Shown here in pieces: positions 22,985-28,563 of a stretch of DNA of 28,563 nucleotides. The position numbers and the translations under genes are program-made. The stretch's first letter is position 1, and each line of letters opens with the position of its first letter. The stretch comes from Symbiobacterium sp040797425 (GTDB lineage Bacteria > Bacillota > Sulfobacillia > Symbiobacteriales > Symbiobacteriaceae), in the NCBI RefSeq assembly GCF_040797425.1, contig NZ_JBFNEH010000047.1, positions 1-28,563 of the forward strand. Reading direction: 5' to 3'. The notes under the pieces were generated by a model. The model did not search any database. It saw only the letters and a list, made by a program, of their open reading frames with translations, and was not told where the DNA came from.

Positions 22985-23163
22985 CAAAGCAACCCCCTCA
23001 CTTACCGCTCTTTCACGTAAGATTAACGCTTATCGTGACGAAAACGTTACGGTCAGCAGACCTTCGTCCAACGGCCACCACAAGTCGCCAGAAGGGGCCT
23101 TGGGAAACCTTCCGCACCCCCCCGCAAGGCGACGGTTCCACCCGAACACTCTCGCCTTGACGC

Positions 23164-23201
23164 GCAAGGCGGTCTCGCCATCGTGGCCAGACCGCCTTTG
23201 C
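23164..23201. terminator. Hairpin after the DUF4177 gene
   Basis: GCAAGGCGGTCT (23164-23175) pairs with AGACCGCCTT-T-GC (23189-23201, one bulged T). It lies 17 bases beyond the DUF4177 stop and separates it from the YCF48-like gene. There is no long U-tract. The rest of 22988-23217 holds only the putative YCF48-like gene promoter. Confidence 0.6.
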
Positions 23202-23217
23202 TGACTGCCATGAACAC

Positions 23218-23406
23218 CTACGCCTCAGCCGGATCGTCCGGGACTGAGCCCACCTTCCGCTCCAGCGTGACCACGAGCTTCGTGAAACCGCCGAATCCCT
23301 CCACGACGTACTGGAACCTGCAGCGCCAACCTTCCCGGGCGTAGCGGTTCAACGCACCTTCGAGCTGCTCGGCCGCGCTCAGCATGAGAACCTTATACTC
23401 GTACAT
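23218..23406 (-). CDS. DUF4177 small protein
   Basis: The 62-residue product begins MYEYKVLML and continues LEGALNRYAREGWRCRFQYVV and LVVTLERK, the DUF4177 pattern (YEYKvv..., L..LN..g..GW, ...l.LkR). The function of the family is unknown; the predicted fold is a small alpha/beta unit. It has no signal peptide. ATG 23406 has AAGGGAG at about 9 bases. It is divergent from the hydrolase gene; 23407-23583 shows no clear promoter. Confidence 0.78.
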   Translation of the reverse strand: MYEYKVLMLSAAEQLEGALNRYAREGWRCRFQYVVEGFGGFTKLVVTLERKVGSVPDDPAEA

Positions 23407-23583
23407 GCGCCCTCACTCCCTTCCCTGTTTCGCCAAATAGATGGCACCACGCTCTCCGCGGGTTCGGGTCCACGGCGCCACCGCCCCACCGGCTCCGGGC
23501 CCCTGGCCACCGCCCCCCCAGCGTGAACACCCGGCAGATCACACACGTCATTGTCCAAAAGGAGTGCGCAGGGAGAGGTGGGC

Positions 23584-24507
23584 ATGGAAGTCCGCGGCTT
23601 CCGGGAGCTTCAGTACGAGGTGTATCGCCTCTACGGGGAAGGTGCGTACCGGGAGGCCCTGGCCCTGATTGACAGGGAGGCCGCCCGTTTCGCCCATCGT
23701 GCCAGCGACATCTACTACTGGCGGGCCTGTCTGGCCTGCCGGGCGGAAGGAGCGGACGCGGGGCTCCGGTGGCTGCAGGAAGCCGCCGAACGGGGCCTGT
23801 GGTACCATGAGCGCATCCTGCGGGATCCGGACCTGGCGCCGCTGAGAGACGATCCCCGCCTGAAACCGTTACTGGCGGTGTTCGAGGAGCGTCGGGCTGC
23901 CGCCCAGGCCACCGCCAGACCGGTGCTGTACACCTACTCGCCCGAAGGCGAACCGAAGGGACTGCTCCTGGCTCTGCACGGGAACGCCAGCAACTTCGAG
24001 GACTCGGAGGAGCGCGGGCAGTGGCTGCCGGCACTGGCGGCCGGCTGGCGGGTCGCGCTGGCTCAGTCCTCGCAGGTGTGGGCGCCCGGACAGTACTTCT
24101 GGAGCGGCCGCGACCAGGGCCTGGCCGAGGTGTCTGCCCATCTTCGCGCGCTGAACCCCCCTGAGGCCACGGTGGTGGCGGGCTTCTCGATGGGCGGGGC
24201 GCTGGCGGTTTATGCCGCGCTGTGCGGCTCCCTCCCCGTGAGCCGGTTCCTGGCGGTGGCCCCGGCCATCCGGGTGGAGTCGGTGCTGCCCCTGCTGGAA
24301 ACCTGCCGCCGCGACGTGCAGGGCTACGTGGTCGTGGGAGATCAGGATTTTGGATACCCGGCGGCCTGCCGGTTCGCCGAGGCCATGCAGCAGGCCGGGC
24401 TGCCATGTGAACTGGAGGTGCGCAGCGGCCTCGCTCACGACTTCCCGATGGATTTCAGTGCAGGCCTGACGCAGCGGCTGGAAGCGCTGTGCAGGGCAGG
24501 CTCCTGA
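23584..24507 (+). CDS. Alpha/beta hydrolase with N-terminal helical repeats
   Basis: The 307-residue cytosolic protein has an N-terminal, TPR-like helical part (about 5-105: YEVYRLYGEGAYREALALID, IYYWRACLACRAEGADAGLRWLQEAAERG, then a Leu/Asp-rich helix). It is followed by an alpha/beta hydrolase core: oxyanion LHGNASN (131-137), nucleophile elbow GFSMGG (Ser202), acid Asp253 or Asp255 (VVGDQDFG), and His285 (GLAHDFP). It is probably an esterase or peptidase of the phospholipase/carboxylesterase or dienelactone-hydrolase group; the substrate is unknown. ATG 23584 follows GGGAG at 8 bases; a longer frame from 23551 lacks a better start. The layout resembles bacterial proteins in which TPR-like helices precede a hydrolase. 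Confidence 0.82.
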   Translation: MEVRGFRELQYEVYRLYGEGAYREALALIDREAARFAHRASDIYYWRACLACRAEGADAGLRWLQEAAERGLWYHERILRDPDLAPLRDDPRLKPLLAVFEERRAAAQATARPVLYTYSPEGEPKGLLLALHGNASNFEDSEERGQWLPALAAGWRVALAQSSQVWAPGQYFWSGRDQGLAEVSAHLRALNPPEATVVAGFSMGGALAVYAALCGSLPVSRFLAVAPAIRVESVLPLLETCRRDVQGYVVVGDQDFGYPAACRFAEAMQQAGLPCELEVRSGLAHDFPMDFSAGLTQRLEALCRAGS

Positions 24508-24594
24508 AGCGCCTGGAGGCAGCGGTGACCTGACGATGGTTGCGATCGGTCCCGGCCCCCGTGTCGGGAGCGGAAAGGCGGATCGGCACGACGA

Positions 24595-24628
24595 AATGAG
24601 CCACACCCAACGCAGGGCGTGGCTCATT
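24595..24628. terminator. Terminator between convergent hydrolase and ABC genes
   Basis: AATGAGCCAC (24595-24604) and GTGGCTCATT (24619-24628) pair perfectly, extended inside by CCC/GGG with one mismatch. On the minus strand the stem ends in a TTTCGT tail. Nothing else is seen in 24508-24686. Confidence 0.75.
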
Positions 24629-24686
24629 CTACTACCGTTGCGAGATGGTGTCCGACCAGGGCGGGGCCCCGGGGCTGCAGGGCAGC

Positions 24687-26582
24687 CTACGCTTCCTCCA
24701 GGAACTTGAACTGCGCCTGAATCAGCCCGTAATAGACCCCGCGGCGGGCCATGAGCGAGTCGTGCGTGCCCATCTCCACGATCTTCCCGTGGTCCAGCAC
24801 CACGATCTTGTCCGCGTTCCGAATCGTGGAGAGCCGGTGGGCGATCACGAAGGAGGTGCGGCCCTTGAGCAGCCGCGCCAGGGCCTCCTGGATGAGCAGT
24901 TCCGTCTGCGTGTCGATCGAGGCTGTAGCCTCGTCCAGCACGAGGATCCGCGGATCGGCAAGCAGGGCACGGGCGAACGAGATGAGTTGCCGCTCGCCCA
25001 TCGAGAGCCGGGAGCCCCGTTCCCGCACCTCCGTGTCGTAGCCCTGGGGCAGCCGCATGATGAAGTCGTGCGCCCGCACCGCCTTGGCTGCGGCGATGAC
25101 CTCCTCGTCCGTGGCGTCGAGCCGGCCGAAGCGGATGTTGTCCATGATGGTGCCGCTGAAGATGAACGTCTCCTGCAGCACCACGGCGATCTGCCGGCGC
25201 AGCGATTCCAGCGTCACGTCCCGCACGTCGATGCCGTCGATGCGCACCGCACCCTCGTTCACGTCGTAGAACCGCGAGAGCAGGTTGATGATCGACGTCT
25301 TGCCCGCACCCGTGTGGCCCACCAGGGCCACCGTCTCACCCGGCTCTACGGTGAGCGACACCCCGTCCAGGGCCGTGCGCCCCTCCTCGTAGGCGAAGAC
25401 GACGTTGTCCAGCTCCACCCGGCCCCGGATCGGGGGCAGCGGCCGCGCATCCGGCTTCTGCGGCACAGTGGGCTTCGTGTCGAGGTACTCGAAGATACGT
25501 TCGCTGGAGGCCATCGCCACCAGGATGTTGCCGTACATCTGCGTCAGTCGGTTGATCGGCTCCCAGAACTGGCCCACGTAAGTGGCGAAGGCCACCAGCA
25601 CGCCCACCGTAATGTCGCCGCTGCGCAGCACCCGCGTGCCGTACCAGTAGACGGCGGCGGTGGCCAGGGCAGACATCAGCTCCACGATGGGCATGAACCA
25701 GGCGTTCTGCCGCTGCACCCTGAGCCAGGTGTGGCGGAAGTCGACGTTCATGTCAGCGAAGAAGTCCTTGTTAGGCTCCTCCTGACAGAAGGTCTGGGTG
25801 ACCCGCACGCCCTGGATCGCCTCCGCCAGGTGAGCGGTCATCCGGGAGCGCTTGATGCGCACCAGCTGCCAGCCGTGCCGCACCCGGGTGCGCAGGCGGG
25901 CGGTGACGAAGAGCATCAGCGGGAGGAAGGTGAAGACCACCAGCGAGAGCTTGAGGTGCATCGACATCATGATGGCGATGATGCCCACCAGGGTGAGCAG
26001 GTCCTGCAGCACGTTGATGAGGCCGTTGGTGAACAGGTCCTGGAGCGAGTCGACGTCGTTGGTGATGCGCACCAGGATCGAACCGGCCGGCCGGGTGTCG
26101 AAGAAGCGCATCGAGAGCGACTGCACGTGGGTGAAGATGCGCGTGCGCAGGTCGTAGAGCGCCTTCTGGCCCACCCAGTTGGTGAGGCGGATCCGCTCGT
26201 GGTTGGCGATCCAGTTGACGACGTGGACCGCCAGCATCAGGCCCACGAGGATCGCCAGCCGCTGCGGACGGTCGAAGGGCTCGAGCCACTGAGTCCAGCG
26301 GGTGAACTGGACCTCCGCCTCCAGGGCCGCGTCGATGGTCTGCGCCGTGAGCCAGGGTACGGCCAGGCGCGTCAGCGTCGCCGCCAGCACCGCCAGGCCC
26401 GCCAGGAGCACCTGGCGGGTGTAGGGTACGACGAACGCCGCCAGCCGCTTGAACTGCACCCAGTCGAATGGCTTCTCGAAAATCCGTTCCTCTTTGTAGT
26501 AGAAGCGATCCGCGTTCGCGCTCAGCACCGGCTGCCTGCGGTTGTGCAGCTCACGGGCGGTGCGGTACTCCCCTGCCCCCAT
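24687..26582 (-). CDS. ABC exporter half-transporter, consensus-site subunit
   Basis: The 631-residue type IV (multidrug/lipid-type) exporter half has an N-terminal extension, six membrane helices (about 50-345) and a nucleotide domain. Walker A is GHTGAGKTS (422-430), the Q-loop VLQETF (about 468-473), signature LSMGE (526-530, not LSGGQ), Walker B ILVLDE with catalytic Glu551, and switch AHRLST. ATG 26582 shares its A with the stop of the upstream partner (TGATG), so translation is coupled; a GTG 9 bases earlier is possible. The degenerate signature together with the partner's Asp in Walker B shows the two form one heterodimer, as in BmrCD or TM287/288. The transported substance cannot be told. 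Confidence 0.92.
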   Translation of the reverse strand: MGAGEYRTARELHNRRQPVLSANADRFYYKEERIFEKPFDWVQFKRLAAFVVPYTRQVLLAGLAVLAATLTRLAVPWLTAQTIDAALEAEVQFTRWTQWLEPFDRPQRLAILVGLMLAVHVVNWIANHERIRLTNWVGQKALYDLRTRIFTHVQSLSMRFFDTRPAGSILVRITNDVDSLQDLFTNGLINVLQDLLTLVGIIAIMMSMHLKLSLVVFTFLPLMLFVTARLRTRVRHGWQLVRIKRSRMTAHLAEAIQGVRVTQTFCQEEPNKDFFADMNVDFRHTWLRVQRQNAWFMPIVELMSALATAAVYWYGTRVLRSGDITVGVLVAFATYVGQFWEPINRLTQMYGNILVAMASSERIFEYLDTKPTVPQKPDARPLPPIRGRVELDNVVFAYEEGRTALDGVSLTVEPGETVALVGHTGAGKTSIINLLSRFYDVNEGAVRIDGIDVRDVTLESLRRQIAVVLQETFIFSGTIMDNIRFGRLDATDEEVIAAAKAVRAHDFIMRLPQGYDTEVRERGSRLSMGERQLISFARALLADPRILVLDEATASIDTQTELLIQEALARLLKGRTSFVIAHRLSTIRNADKIVVLDHGKIVEMGTHDSLMARRGVYYGLIQAQFKFLEEA

Positions 26583-28378
26583 CAGCAGCACCCCCCGTTT
26601 CCATGCGCCCGCCGGGCCCGCTGCTCCTCGTAGTCCCGGAACTGGATGTCGTAGATGGCCCGGTAGATGCCGCCCCGGGCCAGAAGCTCCTCGTGGGTGC
26701 CCCGCTCTACCACGCAGCCCTGGTCCAGCACCAGGATCTCGTCGGCGTGCTTCAGCGAGGAGATGCGGTGGGCGATGATGAAGGTCGTGCGTCCCTTCAT
26801 GGCGTTCCGCAGCGCCACCTGGATCTCGTGCTCGGTCTCCATGTCCACCGACGCCGTGGCGTCATCGAGGATCAGGATGCGCGGGTTGTTGAGAATCGCC
26901 CGGGCGATAGCGATGCGCTGTTTCTGGCCGCCGGAGAGGCCCATGCCCCGCTCGCCCACGATGGTGTCGTAGCCGTTGGGCGTCTCCATGATGAAGTCGT
27001 GAGCCTGCGCCAGCTTGGCCGCTGCCACGATTTCCTCCATCGTGGCCGTGCGCCGGCCGTACGCGATATTCTCCTTGATGGACGCCGACCAGAGGAAGGT
27101 CTCCTGGAGCACGATGCCGATCTGGCGCCGGAGATCCGCCAGGTCCAGGTCGCGCACGTCCACCCCGTCCACGGTCACCCGGCCCTCGGTCACGTCGTAG
27201 AAGCGGGGGATGAGCGACACCAGCGTCGACTTGCCAGAGCCGGTCGCACCGATGAGCCCGATCACGCTTCCCGGCGGCGCATCCAGGTTGATGTCCACGA
27301 GGGCGGGATGGTCGGTGACTTCCCGGGTGTCGGGACGAGGCGACTGGTACCGGAAGGTGACGTGCTCGAACCGCACGTGACCCTTCATTTCGGGCAGCCG
27401 GACCGCGGCCCGCGGTGACTGCACGGCCACCGGGTGGTCCAGCACCTCCAGCAGCCGCTCGCCTGCAGCGACAGCCTGGGTCAGCTCGTTGATGCGGTAG
27501 CCGACCTCCCGCATGGGCCAGATCCAGTACCAGATGAGGCTGTTAAAGGCCACCAGCTCGCCCAGCGTGAGCTCGCCCCGCAGAACCAGCAGGCCACCGT
27601 AGGCGAGAATCAGCGTGAGGGCTAAGTTGGAGAGCATCTCAATGGCGGGGAAGTAGCGCGCCCACAGGCCGGCGGTGAAGAGGTTGGCCTTCAGATACTC
27701 CTCGTTGTGGGCGGAGAACTTCTGCACCTCGAAGCTCTCCCGTGCGAATGCCTTGACGGTGCGGATGCCGTACAGGTTCTCCTGGGTCGCCGTGGAGAGC
27801 GCCGCCAGGGCCTCCCGCACCCGCGTGAAGGCCGGGTGCACCTGGCGTTCGAACCGCAGCACCACCACCAGCAGGAGGGGCATCGACGCCAGGGTGACCA
27901 GCGTCAGCTTCACGTTCATGGCCAGCATGACGACCAGCGAGAAGATCGTCATGAAGAAGACGTCCATCAGGTGGACGAAGCCAAAGGAGAGGAACATCCG
28001 GAAGGCCTCGACGTCGGCGGTGACCCGCGACATCAGGTCGCCGGTGTGGGCGTTGTCGTAAAACGTGAAGTGGAGGTACTGCAGCTTGTCGTACAGGGCG
28101 TTGCGCAGATCGAGCGTCGCGTTCTGGCCGAAGACATGGCCCAGGTACTGGCGGCTGTAGTTGAGCACGCCGCGCACCAGGGCCACGGCCACCACCCCGA
28201 AGACCCAGTACGGCAGCTCATCGAATCGCTGCTCCTTGATCACCCGGTCGATGAGCTGTTGGAGCAGCCACGGGCGGATCAGGCCCACGGCGGTGAGTGC
28301 AGCCATGGCCAGCACCGAGCCGATCCCCCACAGGGCGTACGGCATGTAGAAGCGCCGCATGCGAGCGAATACTTGCAT
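26582..28378 (-). CDS. ABC exporter half-transporter, degenerate-site subunit
   Basis: The 598-residue exporter half has six membrane helices (about 10-300) and a nucleotide domain with Walker A GATGSGKS (377-384), Q-loop Gln425, canonical signature LSGGQ (481-485), Walker B ILILDD with Asp506 where the catalytic Glu is expected, and switch His537. In the heterodimer its Walker motifs face the partner's LSMGE, giving an ATP site that binds but hardly hydrolyses, while its LSGGQ completes the partner's active site. The end is basic (EEQRARRAHGNGGCC). ATG 28378 is chosen as it starts at the family's first helix; AAGGGAG lies 13 bases upstream, and an in-frame TTG 9 bases earlier is an alternative. 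It is the first gene of a two-gene unit. Confidence 0.92.
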   Translation of the reverse strand: MQVFARMRRFYMPYALWGIGSVLAMAALTAVGLIRPWLLQQLIDRVIKEQRFDELPYWVFGVVAVALVRGVLNYSRQYLGHVFGQNATLDLRNALYDKLQYLHFTFYDNAHTGDLMSRVTADVEAFRMFLSFGFVHLMDVFFMTIFSLVVMLAMNVKLTLVTLASMPLLLVVVLRFERQVHPAFTRVREALAALSTATQENLYGIRTVKAFARESFEVQKFSAHNEEYLKANLFTAGLWARYFPAIEMLSNLALTLILAYGGLLVLRGELTLGELVAFNSLIWYWIWPMREVGYRINELTQAVAAGERLLEVLDHPVAVQSPRAAVRLPEMKGHVRFEHVTFRYQSPRPDTREVTDHPALVDINLDAPPGSVIGLIGATGSGKSTLVSLIPRFYDVTEGRVTVDGVDVRDLDLADLRRQIGIVLQETFLWSASIKENIAYGRRTATMEEIVAAAKLAQAHDFIMETPNGYDTIVGERGMGLSGGQKQRIAIARAILNNPRILILDDATASVDMETEHEIQVALRNAMKGRTTFIIAHRISSLKHADEILVLDQGCVVERGTHEELLARGGIYRAIYDIQFRDYEEQRARRAHGNGGCC

Positions 28379-28460
28379 GGTGTGCAACCAACTCCCTTTG
28401 CCAGGCGCCTGGTCGATCTTGTTTGAATTCGCCCTTCCATGGCACAATCCCTTCGCAAGT

Positions 28461-28489
28461 CGTATGGTGAATGGCATTTACCATATCAA
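28461..28489 (-). promoter_or_regulatory. Promoter candidate with palindrome in its spacer, ABC exporter operon
   Basis: On the minus strand TTGATA (28484-28489, 5/6 to consensus) is followed after 17 bases by CATACG (28461-28466, weak). The spacer is filled by an inverted repeat with 10-bp arms ATGGTGAATG and CATTTACCAT (28464-28484, one mismatch), a likely repressor or activator site. The remaining 28490-28563 shows nothing more. Confidence 0.45.
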
Positions 28490-28563
28490 CGGAGACGGTA
28501 GCCGGAAGTGCGGTGCGACTTGCTCAAGCGAGAACCGGGCAGTATCATGGTCCTGATCGACAC

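Noticed and set aside
1..28563. CRISPR arrays, insertion sequences, transposases, tRNA or rRNA genes
   Set aside because: No regularly spaced repeats, transposase motifs, terminal repeats with target duplications, or RNA-gene consensus were seen by eye.

Overview
The window is GC-rich (roughly two thirds G+C), with strong G/C in third codon positions, Gram-positive-style Shine-Dalgarno sites (AGGAGG type), frequent GTG/TTG starts and lipoprotein-type signal peptides. Together with a Bacillus-type cydAB, a BmrCD-type ABC exporter pair and a clostridial/bacillar muropeptide gene set, this suggests a high-GC member of the Firmicutes, for example a Symbiobacterium relative. The taxon is inference; no rRNA or tRNA gene is present.

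Left part (1-6600). Cytochrome bd oxidase genes cydA-cydB run on the minus strand from a recognisable sigma-A promoter whose -10 box is overlapped by a GTGA-N6-TCAC palindrome (Rex- or CRP/FNR-like). Divergent from it is a NifS-type cysteine desulfurase. A 506-base gene-free stretch (3855-4360) holds two strongly self-complementary elements and precedes a DUF218 (YdcF-like) gene that ends in a good terminator. A minus-strand pair follows: a membrane-anchored thioredoxin-fold protein that lost one active-site cysteine, and a nitroreductase, possibly followed by a small Arg/Trp-rich ORF.

Centre (6747-21820). This is the notable region, an amino-sugar/muropeptide salvage locus. It encodes a GH20 hexosaminidase-type enzyme (+), NamZ/DUF1343 exo-N-acetylmuramidase (-), an AmiE-type beta-lactamase-fold amidase (+), NagZ (GH3) followed by a PIG-L deacetylase (-), and, divergent from nagZ, one long operon: oppBCDF-type ABC importer, a two-helix membrane protein, a tandem-GNAT acetyltransferase (GlmA-like candidate), a family 5 solute-binding lipoprotein, and a BadF/BadG-family amino-sugar kinase (NagK/MurK type). 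The NamZ-NagZ-AmiE trio is secreted in Bacillus subtilis, but none of the three has a signal peptide here. I therefore infer that intact muropeptides or aminosugar oligomers are imported by the Opp-type transporter and taken apart in the cytoplasm, with the kinase replacing PTS phosphorylation. No MurQ etherase, NagA/NagB or regulator gene is in the window. The nagZ/opp divergent region carries a palindrome at the predicted nagZ start point and a terminator-like hairpin in the opp leader, suggesting regulated expression.

Right part (21899-28563). A beta-propeller (YCF48/Asp-box) lipoprotein and a DUF4177 small protein lie on the minus strand. A cytosolic alpha/beta hydrolase with a helical-repeat N-terminus is on the plus strand. 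Last come two translationally overlapping ABC exporter half-transporters (minus) whose motifs show the asymmetric degenerate/consensus ATP sites of heterodimeric exporters, preceded by a palindrome lying in the candidate promoter spacer.
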